DNA from: CAMEON01 sp963643175
GTDB lineage: Bacteria > Bacillota > Clostridia > Oscillospirales > CAG-272
Assembly: GCA_963643175.1 (NCBI GenBank)
Contig: CAVIJF010000016.1
Location: forward strand, 1-40,644
Length of the DNA stretch: 40,644 nt
Direction of reading: 5' to 3'
Below the pieces are notes generated by a model. That model saw only the letters and a list, made by a program, of their open reading frames with translations. It was not told where the DNA came from and searched no databases. Positions 8,901 to 16,892 of the stretch are shown in pieces. The stretch's first letter is position 1. The number at the start of each line of letters is the position of its first letter. A program made the position numbers and the translations under genes.

Positions 8901-8971
8901 GAGAGCAGGCAGACCGCCAGCAGCAGGGCGGCGGCGGACAGCAGGCGGAGCGGCTGGGAAATGCGTCTCAA
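5951..8971 (-). CDS. Large lipoprotein with tandem beta-rich modules
   Basis: Predicted 1006-residue lipoprotein on the outer face of the membrane. I chose the TTG at 8971 because AAGGAG lies at good spacing before it, and it places a clean signal peptide at the N-terminus (RR, hydrophobic core, lipobox LLSAC with Cys26). In-frame codons further upstream (to 9100) have no such signal. After the lipobox comes an acidic Thr/Glu linker to about residue 100. The middle part has no family I recognise. The C-terminal half holds about six modules, each opening with an aromatic-x-Gly-x-Trp/Tyr pattern: FIGQY, YRGTW, FVGIY, YIGTW, FLGVW, YCGSW. Each is followed by alternating hydrophobic strands and DG or NG turns (VTVNGK, ITVDGK). 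The same module style occurs in the lipoproteins at 26-38 kb. Function is unknown; surface binding is a guess. Confidence 0.85.
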   Translation of the reverse strand: MRRISQPLRLLSAAALLLAVCLLSACTGGTSEAAGTAASQVTEEPTDTATASTEIDRQTEPDTATGSGTESAADTATEPDPATETETDAPTLTMPEEVLSGLRGIARFAGAYTYDVQENDEYDARLYIDTIFADRYIWQREYDPASGEVFYDNAYGRDGRRLTVIQHNADNTMSELVSDDLFENYYNPFDRLSAADFVQVAEGVYSLTDKEKAASAARALSGWNESVDSFCVYVEDGRAVRITVRTALIHPSDTLSYISTYEYTVSEQGTAAVDPERIAPYGRTAAHDILETALRAAQASGSYIIRHQGHEVGYVEPDGGETRPGYGDTDYLVYVTPDLLYDSYAGEEHGFKLLNGYVYPFDVDQAGRVVLRDPVNVADISALAPCLTGFTVELFRDDGDGVFTLRDSSAAGTVARLFAVGNEQASYAYATNFSIRLRDGKLWQAVFTYKTYGIEETVTLTYDFGTPIHLALDFDSATKQSVLDAFIGQYRDDAGHFCHVGGSGFLLNGIEVSVQSYDSENGIFIGSWDGNTVCIQKLSSLQLMVYTEDMRIAWTLTSIADADVTVPAAYRGTWEYHDSEYDDVFRIQSHVIFYNGEVLTLISFTESEGATAEALTEGSANKGKTFNFHLSGDGILLVTIVSEDLTMEPFTVKKTSDDPGVEIPAEFVGIYLSADGSRKVVITYAGITVDGKPFLPDGYTADGGFIGTWDGQSGYAVQFYGVAGTVNKDRLLIGLPGSNATLERTASLNEKYIGTWQSTGREYTVVITDTSVTVNGKTVPFRLDAEYGYALELEGSAYTTFLLYYVNEYGNALIALYDDAGTLFNLLPVEPVAVPGAFLGVWKGADSSHGWTVTVGSDGTVTLLRDDGTRLTPSVASQRENQLILESGTSKWSLSLREDGTLNLFCVDEADVALHRAISIAVPEKYCGSWMSTDGRFRLVVSADSFAFTVDGRTVSVTELWEDDALYFRADGQVYLLDAGYGTDALMLFSEDYSLHELVHRQGNGA

Positions 8972-9096
8972 GGGAATATTCTCCTTCCGGAATGAGCCGT
9001 CACGGTATCCGTTGCCCGCGGGCATGGATATGTGACGGCTTTGTGATGTGTGTGAAAAGGGCGTGCGAACATATATTGCAGAGGTGCGTACAGAAG

Positions 9097-9151
9097 TCAT
9101 TTTAGCATATAAAAATCATAACAGAGGTTATTTTAGCATATAAAAGCCATA
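9097..9151. repeat. Two 24-bp direct repeats, 31 bp apart, in the divergent promoter region
   Basis: The stretches at 9097-9120 and 9128-9151 share the core ATTTTAGCATATAAAA. The second copy carries the -10 element of the minus-strand promoter. The first has the same extended -10-like TGCTAAAAT (minus strand) but a poor -35. They may be tandem operators or duplicated promoters, about three helical turns apart. Confidence 0.7.
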
Positions 9152-9158
9152 CTGTAAA
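9130..9158 (-). promoter_or_regulatory. Promoter of the minus-strand lipoprotein gene
   Basis: On the minus strand, TTTACA (9158-9153) and TAAAAT (9135-9130) are 17 bases apart, with TG before the -10. The leader to the TTG at 8971 would be about 150 bases. Confidence 0.7.
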
Positions 9159-9242
9159 GTGCTTTTTCAACCCCAAGAAAAGTTTGTAGAAATACAACAA
9201 TTAAATCGAAGCGCCCCCTCTGTTTTTCGGCTTGCACTGCTC

Positions 9243-9271
9243 TTGAACTTTTTGTATGATTCTGCTATAAT
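9243..9271 (+). promoter_or_regulatory. Promoter of the giant protease gene
   Basis: TTGAAC at 9243-9248 and TATAAT at 9266-9271 are 17 bases apart, and TGC directly before the -10 makes it an extended -10. It lies back to back with the minus-strand promoter at 9130-9158 and heads the rightward block. Confidence 0.85.
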
Positions 9272-9296
9272 AATGCGGTGCGATTTAAGAGATAAA

Positions 9297-9317
9297 CGGG
9301 CAGGGAACGCCTGCCCG
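9297..9317 (+). other. Leader hairpin upstream of the giant protease
   Basis: CGGGCAGG (9297-9304) pairs perfectly with CCTGCCCG (9310-9317) around GAACG. It sits in the predicted 5' leader, about 12 bases before the GGAGG ribosome site at 9330-9334. It could stabilise the transcript or modulate translation; there is no T-run. Confidence 0.5.
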
Positions 9318-9345
9318 GTCTGCTGTTCTGGAGGTTTGGAATCGG

Positions 9346-12300
9346 ATGAAATCAATGAAATGCCGCCTGTCTGCGGTTTTGCTGACGGCACTGTTGTTAC
9401 TGCAGAGCCTGCCCTTGTCGGCGGTCGCCCGCAGCGTCCTGCCCGACACGGGGGATGTGTCCCTGTCCGGTGACTGGAAGGGTTCGCTGTCCCGCGTGGA
9501 CGGGTTGGATACCGAGTCGCTGCGCCGGCAGTATTTTGCCAATCTGGCAGAGGCGAACCGCGCCAACTTCTCGGGCGAGCAGTGGGTCGTTGTGGAGCTG
9601 GGGGGCGATACGCTATACACGCTCTACGAGAACTCCGCGGCGGACAGCTTCGCGGCATACTGCGCCTCGGCTGAGGGTCAGGCGGCGCGGGCAGAGCTGG
9701 AGGCGGCGCAGCAGACCTTCCTTGCGCGGCTGGATGCCGCCGGGGTCGGATACGAGAAGAAGTACTCCTATACGGCAGTCAACAACGGACTTGCCCTGCG
9801 GGTTGATTCCGACGGGTACAAGGTGCTGAAGAACATGGACGGCGTGAGCGGCGTGTATTTCTCCGAGTCCTACGCCGTGCCGACCGTTGCGGTCAGCAAT
9901 AACGCCAACGTCTACACGACGGGCATTTACAATACCGCCGGCATCGACTACAAGGGCGAGGGCATGGTGGTCGCCATTCTGGATACGGGTCTGGACTACA
10001 CGCACGAGGCATTCGCCACCATGCCGCAGAATCCCGCATGGAGCAAGCAGGATGTGGCGGACCGGATGGCGGCGAGCTCCGTGTTCAACGCGAAGGCGTC
10101 GGTGGATGAGGTGTACTACAACGCCAAAGTCCCCTTTGCGTATGACTACGCCGACGACGACGCGGACGTGTTCCCGCAGTACAGCTCCCACGGCACGCAC
10201 GTTGCGGGCATCGTGGCGGGCAAGAGCGATTATGTAGTGAACAAGGAAACCGGGGAGACCTTCCTCGGCGTGGCACCGGAGGCACAGCTGGTCATCTGCA
10301 AGGTGTTCACGGACAATCTGGAGAGCGACGGACTGGGCGGAGCGGATACCATCGACATCCTCGCCGCGCTGAGCGACTGCGTGGAGCTGGGTGTGGACGT
10401 CATCAACATGAGCCTCGGTTCCTCCTCCGGCTTTGCCGACGAGAAGAGCAACACCTTCCTCAACGGTATTTACGACCGCATCCGCAATGCGGGCATCAGC
10501 CTTGTGGTTGCCGCGAGCAACGATTACAGCTCCGGTTACGGCGGCGGCAACGGTACCAACCTTGCCTCCAACCCCGACAGTTCGACGGTCGGTTCCCCCT
10601 CTACCTATGCGGCGGCTCTGTCGGTTGCTTCCATCAACGGACAGAAGGCAAGCTACGTCATCGCCAACGACGATGAGGATCAGGTCGCCTTCATCACGGA
10701 GTCCTCGGACGGCAACGGCAACTCCTTCGATTTCGTGGAGCAGCTGTACGAGAAGGCAGGCAAGGACAAGAGCGAGACGCTCCGCTATAAGTACGTGGTC
10801 GTGGGCGGTGTCGGACGTCCGACCAACTACACGGCGCAGGTCAAGAAGCAGCTGCAGGACTCCGAGGGTTACGACGGCGTGATTGCGCTGGTCAAGCGCG
10901 GCGACATCACCTTCGCCGAAAAGGTGCAGAACGCCATGGACAACGGCGCGGATGCCGTCATCATTTATAACAACCTGTCCGGTACCATCCGGATGTCGCT
11001 GGGCGATGTGGACGACCCGGTCCCGACCTGCTTGATTTCCATGGACGCCGGCAAGGTGTTCGTGGACAACGCCAAGAAGAGCGTCGGCACATTGTCCGTC
11101 AATGCGGATTACAAGGCGGGTCCCTTCATGTCGGACTTCTCCAGCTGGGGGCCGCTGCCTGACCTGCAGCTCAAGCCGGAGATTACGGCGCACGGCGGCG
11201 AGATTACCTCTGCCGTTGCGGGCGGCTACGATATTTACAGCGGCACCAGTATGGCGTCGCCCAACATGGCGGGCGCCGTGGCACTGCTGCGCCAGTACCT
11301 GAAGGCGACGACCGACCTGTCCGGCACCGCGCTGAGCGCACGCGTCAACCAGATGCTGATGAGCACCGCGACCATAGCCCTGAACGAGGAGGGCAACCCC
11401 TATTCGCCCCGCAAGCAGGGCGCGGGTCTGGCAGGCATCGCGGATGCCATCGCCGCCGAGAGCTACATCACGGTGCAGGACAAGGACGGCAACATCCGGG
11501 ACAAGACCAAGATTGAGCTGTACGACGACAAGCAGAAGACCGGCGTTTACACGCTTTCCTTCCTTGTCAATAACCTTTCCGGCAGAACTGAGACCTACGA
11601 CCCGCAGGTGTGGGTCATGACCGAGACGCTGGCATCGGATAAGAAGACGGTTGCCGAGAAGGCGTACATCCTGTCCGACAGCACGATTACGGTGGAGGCG
11701 GACGGCAAGTCCGTCAGCGGCAACATTACGGTTCCCGCCGGGAAAACGGTTGCCGTGACCGTGACAATCCGGCTGGGCGACGCGGGACGGAAGTATCTGG
11801 ACGAGAGCTTTGTGAACGGTATGTACGTGGAGGGCTTCGTGTCCCTGCAGGCGACCGGTGACACCAAGGTGACGGTCGGTTTGCCCTACCTTGCCTTCTA
11901 CGGAGACTGGAACGACGCGCCGCTGTTCGATTACAGCGAGTACGAGCTGGCTGAAAGCCAGAAGGATACCGGCGTGCCCGCCGAGGACAAGCTGGTTGCC
12001 TCTGCCGCCAGCACCAAGGTCGTCGGTATGTACTACGATGACAAGTATATCCTGTCCATGGGCTCCTATGTGTACAGCATGGACGAGTCGGACGTTGCCA
12101 TCTACCCCGACCCGGACAAGATCGCCCTGTCCATGTTCGATACGACGGGACAGCGCACCATCTACGAACTGTACATGGTCTATGCCGGACTGCTGCGCGG
12201 CGCGGCGTACATGGACATCGAGATAACCGACGACGCGACCGGCGATGTGGTGTACAAAGAAGTCAAGGAGAACGTCAGCAAGTCCTATGCGGCGGGCGGT

Positions 12301-15300
12301 TCCAACCGCGGCTCCGCCATCATGATGGAGATAAGGCCGCAGGAATGGGGACTTGTCAACAACAGCAAGTACCGCGTCCACCTCAAGGGGCAGCTGGATT
12401 ATCCCGGCGGGGAGAATCCAGACCGCGACACCTTTGATTTCACCTTTACCATCGACTACGAGGCGCCGCAGGTGCTGGATTACCGCATCCGCTACGACTC
12501 CTACACCGAGAACAAGCAGACCAAGTACCGCATCTACATGGATGTGGATGTGTACGATAACCAGTACGTGCAGGATCTGATGCCCTGCTACGTCCGCGAG
12601 ACAAAGGACGGCAACATTCTGACGCTTGTGACGCAGTACCCCATCCCGGTGTACGGCGAGAAGGGCACGACCTCCACGATCAGCTTCGAGATTACCGATA
12701 TATATGAAGACTACGTGAAGGCGGGCAAGCTGTATCTGGCGGTTGAGGACTACGCTATGAACCAGACCAGCTACATTGTGCAGGCAGACGCCGGGCTGGA
12801 CAAGCTGACCAACGTGACCCTGCAGGAGGACGAGTTCCTGTCCCGCACGGATGAGGAGACGACCGCCCCCGAGACTTCCGCGGAGGAGACCTCAACAGCG
12901 GAGGAGCAGACGGTCACGGAACACTACGAGCTGTTCTTAGCCCCCAACCAGCTGTACAAGGCGACCGTCGCCACACCCACCGACAACACTCGCGTGCAGA
13001 ATCTGGCGTTCCGGGTTGCGTCGGGCAGTGAGTTCGTCGCGGTCAACGGAACCGAGATATACGCGCTGTCCGCCGGTCGGGCGACGCTGGAACTGTGCTA
13101 CGGCGACGGGGACGGGCGCACGGTGTACGCCGAGGTTGCACTGACGGTGGAAGGAACGCCCCGCGAGGCTGCCAAGCCGGACAAGCTCACGCTGTCCCCC
13201 ATAACCAACGGCAGTCACTATGTGGTGAATCTGGAGACTGACGCGGCGGTGACGCTGCATCCCAACACGACGCAGGCACTGCAGGTCAGCGTTTCGCCGT
13301 GGTACGTGCGGGACGTGGAGTTCGAGTGGAGCTCCTCCAACGACGAGGTTGCGTCGGTGGACGCCGTCGGCAATGTGACTACGCACAAGAAGGGAACTGC
13401 CTACATCACGGTCACGGCAAAGGGCTATGACCGCCTTACCAAGTCTATCCGGGTGACGGTGGACGACGATTACCGCGTTGTCAACTATACGCTGTACGAT
13501 TACTACGGCGGCGCCGAGTGCGTTATCCCGGAGGACCTCAACATCATGTATCTGGACGAGGAATGCTTCCGCAACAACACAACCGTGCGGCGCATCGTAC
13601 TGCCCTCTACGCTGACAGAGATTCCCGAGCGCGCCTTCGAGGGCTGTTACAACCTGGAAGAGATCTATATCCCCGGTCAATGCATCGTGATCGGCAAGCA
13701 GGCGTTCTCCGGATGCCAGAAGCTGCAGAAGGTCACATTCGGTATGTTTGTGGACAAGGAAAAGAACGAGTCGGATGTCTACACAGGTACCATCACCATC
13801 GGAGCCGAGGCATTCAAAAACTGCCGTGCGCTGTCCGTCATTGAGAACATGAAGCGCATGACCTCCATTGGGGACAGTGCCTTTTCGGGCTGTGTCAGCC
13901 TGACGGAACTTGACCTGACCGAGCTGCGTGTCGCGGGAAGCAACATATTCTCCGACTGCACCGGTCTGACGAACGTGACCTTCAGCGCGAGCACCGCCAT
14001 CGGCAAGCAGATGTTCTCCGGCTGTACGCGCCTGACGTCCGTGACCTTCCCCGGCAATACGCTGGCGGAGGGAACCTTCAACGGCTGTTCGGCACTGAGT
14101 TCCATCACCTTTACTTCAAAGGACTTTATCGGGTTCGGCGCGTTCGCACTTGCCAACACCGCGCTGGAGAGAGTGACCCTGCCTGCCGGCACCTATTCGC
14201 TTGGCGGGGGCGCCTTCTCCTTCTGCACGCGGCTCCGTACCGTTTCGCTGAGCGAGGGAACGCACCTGCTGCCCGTGAGCGGCAACCAGTCCGCCTTCTC
14301 CGGCTGTGACCTGTTCGGGGCGTATACCGTCCCTGCCGCCAACCCGTGGCACACCGCCGTGGACGGCATCCTTTACAGCAAGGACGTCACCGAACTGGTT
14401 TCGGTGCCGTGTGCCAAGAAGAACCTGACGCTGCCCGACAGCGTGACCGCCATTGCGGGCGGCGCGTTTGCCGAGGTCGCGGCGCTCGGTGAGATTGACC
14501 TCAGCGGGATTGCGTCGGTCGGCGCGTATGCGTTCGCCGGTTCCGGCGTGACGCATGTGGCGCTGCCCGCTGGGATGGATACCCTGCCGGACGGCCTGTT
14601 CTACGGCTGCCGTTCCCTGACTGAGGTGACGGGGCTGGATCACATCAGCACGGTCGGTCGGGAGACTTTCCGCGGCTGTACCGCACTGCGGACGGTGGAT
14701 ATGCCGGCTGCCGTGCGCTTCGGCGAGGGCGCCTTCCGCTCCTCCGGACTCACAACCCTGAACGCGCCTGCTCTGACTGCGATCGGAACGCGGGCACTGG
14801 AGGGAACAGCCGTCACGGAGCTGACGCTGCCCGCTCTGACCGACATCGGCTACCGCGCTTTCGCAAACATGAAGAACCTGACGTCTGCCGTGCTGGGTCC
14901 TGTGACCCGCATGGATGCGTATGTGTTCTCCTCCGATGCGGCGCTTACGTCCGTGCACTTCGGGGACGGCGCGACCGTGGTCGGCGACTATGCCTTCTTC
15001 AACAAAGCACCGGTGTGGGTTCTGACAACAGTCAGACTGCCCGCCAGCATGACCTACATCGGCGCGTATGCCTTTGCCAACCAGCAGGGGCTGACGGATC
15101 TGAACCTCTCCGGTGTGCAGACAGTGGAGCAGAACGCCTTTACGGACTGCGCGGCACTGACTTCCGTTGACCTCTCCCACGTGGAGACGGTCGGCAAGAG
15201 TGCTTTCTCCGGCACTGCCCTGACGGCGGCGGATCTGACCAATGCCGTCCGGATTGACGAGAAGGCGTTCTCCGGAACGCCGCTGACCTCTGTGACCTTC

Positions 15301-16758
15301 GGCAAGCTGGAGGTGCTGGGCGCCTTCGCGTTCTCCGACACCAAGCTGACGACGGTGACGCTGCCCGCGTCCTTCTCCTCCCTGTACTACACCTACGTGT
15401 GGGATGTACTGGACGACAAGGGACGTGTCACGGAAACCCGGCAGCGCGAGGTGCTGTCCTACGGGGACGGCGCGTTTGCCAATATCCCCACGCTGACTGC
15501 CATTCTGGTGGCGGACGGCAGCGGGGAATTCACGTCGCGGGACGGTGTGCTGTACGGCAGCGCGGTCAACGGTTCGGTTCTGCTCCAGTACCCCGCCGGA
15601 CGCGACGGCAAGACCTATGAAGCGGCAGCCGGAACCGTCCGCATTGGGAACAGTGCCTTTGAGGGCGTCGGTGTGCTGGAGGAGATTACCTTCCCCTACA
15701 CGGTGTCCGTCATCGGCTCCTATGCTTTCTACAACGCGACCGTCACGCACTACACCTTCAACAGCGTGGAAGCGCCGGTGCTGCTCTCCTCCTATGTCGA
15801 TCCGGCTACGGTCAAGGACAACGACGTGCTGACCGCTGTGTTTGACCGCAGCAGCGGGCTGGGAAGCTCCATCTATTACGCAAACTTCTATGATTTCGTC
15901 GCCAAGCAGGTCTATGCGAACGCGTTCAATCCGGAGTTCTATAAGCCGACCGACTTCAGTCTGCACCTGACCATCCCCAAGAACGGAACCGGCTATGACA
16001 CCAAGATATGGACGGGCTTCTTCGGCGACATCGGCAAGACCGACGATATTCTGCCCGACAACAGAACCCATGCCGCGATGGATGCGCTGGATGCCATGAA
16101 GGCGCTGACCTCCGTGGCGGACATTGCGGCGGCGGACAGTCTGGATAAGCTGACCGCTATCTCCGCGGCTACGCTGGCGGCACGCCGCGCATACGCGCAG
16201 GTGACGGGCGCCGACCAGATTGCCCTGTGCGCCGACCGGTACGAAACGCTCCTGACCTACGAGCAGGCACTGCGTGACGCCAAGGCGCGGCTGGGAAGTC
16301 CCGTGGCGCTGGAGCGGCTGGAGCTTGCCTCCCGTCCGGATAAGATCCGGTACAACGCGGGCGAGACGTTCGACCCGACCGGCATGGTCATCAAGGCTGT
16401 GTACGCCGACGAGTCCGAAGTCATCATTACCGGGTATACACTGGACAAGACGACGCTCTCTGCCGGAGACGAGTCCGTGACCGTGACGGTCACAGCGGAC
16501 GGCAAGACCTACACCCTGCAGGTTCTGCTCAATGTGCAGGGCGGGCAGGAGACGGAAACCACGGCACCGGACACCGAAACCGCGACCGAGCCGGTCACGG
16601 AGACTGTGACCGAACCGGAAACCGGCTCCACCGAAACCGCGACCGAGGCACCTGCCGGAACGACCGGATGGGTTCTGCCCACCGTGCTGGCGGCGGTCGT
16701 GCTGGTCTGCGGGGCTGTGGCAGCCGTGCTGGTTCTGCGCCGCCGTAAGGAGAACTGA
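9346..16758 (+). CDS. Giant cell-surface subtilisin-like (S8) protease with Ig-like and BspA-type leucine-rich repeats
   Basis: A 2470-residue secreted, membrane-anchored serine endopeptidase. A signal peptide covers about residues 1-29. The S8 domain shows Asp213 (ILDTG), His282 (SHGTHVAG), the oxyanion Asn392 (AASND) and Ser635 (GTSMASP). A protease-associated (PA) domain lies at about 480-585, between Asn and Ser, as in lactocepin and C5a peptidase. Beta-rich Fn3-like regions follow. Next are a Thr/Glu linker near 1165, a BIG2-like Ig domain near 1324-1375, and about 750 residues (1392-2145) of LRR_5/BspA repeats of the form AFSGC..L..V.FP. Then come another Ig-like domain (about 2322-2398), a Thr/Glu stalk and a C-terminal membrane helix ending RRRKEN. 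There is no LPxTG motif. ATG follows GGAGG. All catalytic residues are present, so it is probably active. Host or dietary protein digestion feeding the downstream peptide importer is inferred. Confidence 0.95.
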   Translation: MKSMKCRLSAVLLTALLLLQSLPLSAVARSVLPDTGDVSLSGDWKGSLSRVDGLDTESLRRQYFANLAEANRANFSGEQWVVVELGGDTLYTLYENSAADSFAAYCASAEGQAARAELEAAQQTFLARLDAAGVGYEKKYSYTAVNNGLALRVDSDGYKVLKNMDGVSGVYFSESYAVPTVAVSNNANVYTTGIYNTAGIDYKGEGMVVAILDTGLDYTHEAFATMPQNPAWSKQDVADRMAASSVFNAKASVDEVYYNAKVPFAYDYADDDADVFPQYSSHGTHVAGIVAGKSDYVVNKETGETFLGVAPEAQLVICKVFTDNLESDGLGGADTIDILAALSDCVELGVDVINMSLGSSSGFADEKSNTFLNGIYDRIRNAGISLVVAASNDYSSGYGGGNGTNLASNPDSSTVGSPSTYAAALSVASINGQKASYVIANDDEDQVAFITESSDGNGNSFDFVEQLYEKAGKDKSETLRYKYVVVGGVGRPTNYTAQVKKQLQDSEGYDGVIALVKRGDITFAEKVQNAMDNGADAVIIYNNLSGTIRMSLGDVDDPVPTCLISMDAGKVFVDNAKKSVGTLSVNADYKAGPFMSDFSSWGPLPDLQLKPEITAHGGEITSAVAGGYDIYSGTSMASPNMAGAVALLRQYLKATTDLSGTALSARVNQMLMSTATIALNEEGNPYSPRKQGAGLAGIADAIAAESYITVQDKDGNIRDKTKIELYDDKQKTGVYTLSFLVNNLSGRTETYDPQVWVMTETLASDKKTVAEKAYILSDSTITVEADGKSVSGNITVPAGKTVAVTVTIRLGDAGRKYLDESFVNGMYVEGFVSLQATGDTKVTVGLPYLAFYGDWNDAPLFDYSEYELAESQKDTGVPAEDKLVASAASTKVVGMYYDDKYILSMGSYVYSMDESDVAIYPDPDKIALSMFDTTGQRTIYELYMVYAGLLRGAAYMDIEITDDATGDVVYKEVKENVSKSYAAGGSNRGSAIMMEIRPQEWGLVNNSKYRVHLKGQLDYPGGENPDRDTFDFTFTIDYEAPQVLDYRIRYDSYTENKQTKYRIYMDVDVYDNQYVQDLMPCYVRETKDGNILTLVTQYPIPVYGEKGTTSTISFEITDIYEDYVKAGKLYLAVEDYAMNQTSYIVQADAGLDKLTNVTLQEDEFLSRTDEETTAPETSAEETSTAEEQTVTEHYELFLAPNQLYKATVATPTDNTRVQNLAFRVASGSEFVAVNGTEIYALSAGRATLELCYGDGDGRTVYAEVALTVEGTPREAAKPDKLTLSPITNGSHYVVNLETDAAVTLHPNTTQALQVSVSPWYVRDVEFEWSSSNDEVASVDAVGNVTTHKKGTAYITVTAKGYDRLTKSIRVTVDDDYRVVNYTLYDYYGGAECVIPEDLNIMYLDEECFRNNTTVRRIVLPSTLTEIPERAFEGCYNLEEIYIPGQCIVIGKQAFSGCQKLQKVTFGMFVDKEKNESDVYTGTITIGAEAFKNCRALSVIENMKRMTSIGDSAFSGCVSLTELDLTELRVAGSNIFSDCTGLTNVTFSASTAIGKQMFSGCTRLTSVTFPGNTLAEGTFNGCSALSSITFTSKDFIGFGAFALANTALERVTLPAGTYSLGGGAFSFCTRLRTVSLSEGTHLLPVSGNQSAFSGCDLFGAYTVPAANPWHTAVDGILYSKDVTELVSVPCAKKNLTLPDSVTAIAGGAFAEVAALGEIDLSGIASVGAYAFAGSGVTHVALPAGMDTLPDGLFYGCRSLTEVTGLDHISTVGRETFRGCTALRTVDMPAAVRFGEGAFRSSGLTTLNAPALTAIGTRALEGTAVTELTLPALTDIGYRAFANMKNLTSAVLGPVTRMDAYVFSSDAALTSVHFGDGATVVGDYAFFNKAPVWVLTTVRLPASMTYIGAYAFANQQGLTDLNLSGVQTVEQNAFTDCAALTSVDLSHVETVGKSAFSGTALTAADLTNAVRIDEKAFSGTPLTSVTFGKLEVLGAFAFSDTKLTTVTLPASFSSLYYTYVWDVLDDKGRVTETRQREVLSYGDGAFANIPTLTAILVADGSGEFTSRDGVLYGSAVNGSVLLQYPAGRDGKTYEAAAGTVRIGNSAFEGVGVLEEITFPYTVSVIGSYAFYNATVTHYTFNSVEAPVLLSSYVDPATVKDNDVLTAVFDRSSGLGSSIYYANFYDFVAKQVYANAFNPEFYKPTDFSLHLTIPKNGTGYDTKIWTGFFGDIGKTDDILPDNRTHAAMDALDAMKALTSVADIAAADSLDKLTAISAATLAARRAYAQVTGADQIALCADRYETLLTYEQALRDAKARLGSPVALERLELASRPDKIRYNAGETFDPTGMVIKAVYADESEVIITGYTLDKTTLSAGDESVTVTVTADGKTYTLQVLLNVQGGQETETTAPDTETATEPVTETVTEPETGSTETATEAPAGTTGWVLPTVLAAVVLVCGAVAAVLVLRRRKEN

Positions 16759-16761
16759 CAC

Positions 16762-16852
16762 GCTCCCGTCGCCCGCCCCGGAGGGGCGGACGACGGGAGC
16801 ACCGGCGGGTACCGCCCGGCGATAAACGCCCGGCGGCAGACGCCGGCGTTTA
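16762..16852 (+). other. Three consecutive GC-rich hairpins after the protease gene
   Basis: GCTCCCGTCG (16762-16771) pairs with its complement ending at 16800, with a further inner stem. GGCGG/CCGCC pairs at 16804-16816. TAAACGCC (16823-16830) pairs with GGCGTTTA (16845-16852). None is followed by a T-run, so RNA stabilisation or partial termination is more likely than a complete stop. Confidence 0.55.
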
Positions 16853-16892
16853 CCCGCATAGCGTCGATTGTTTATTGAAAGGAATGTGAACC

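Noticed and set aside
8972..9100. Upstream extension of the minus-strand lipoprotein to an ATG at 9100
   Set aside because: The extension encodes a polar stretch before the signal peptide, and the ATG lacks a good ribosome site. The TTG at 8971 has AAGGAG and gives a proper signal peptide.
9297..9317. CRISPR repeat or riboswitch in the protease leader
   Set aside because: Only one short hairpin is present, with no repeat-spacer pattern and no known aptamer core.
16640..16758. LPxTG sortase anchor at the protease C-terminus
   Set aside because: No LPxTG-like motif precedes the final hydrophobic helix. The end is a plain membrane helix with a basic tail.
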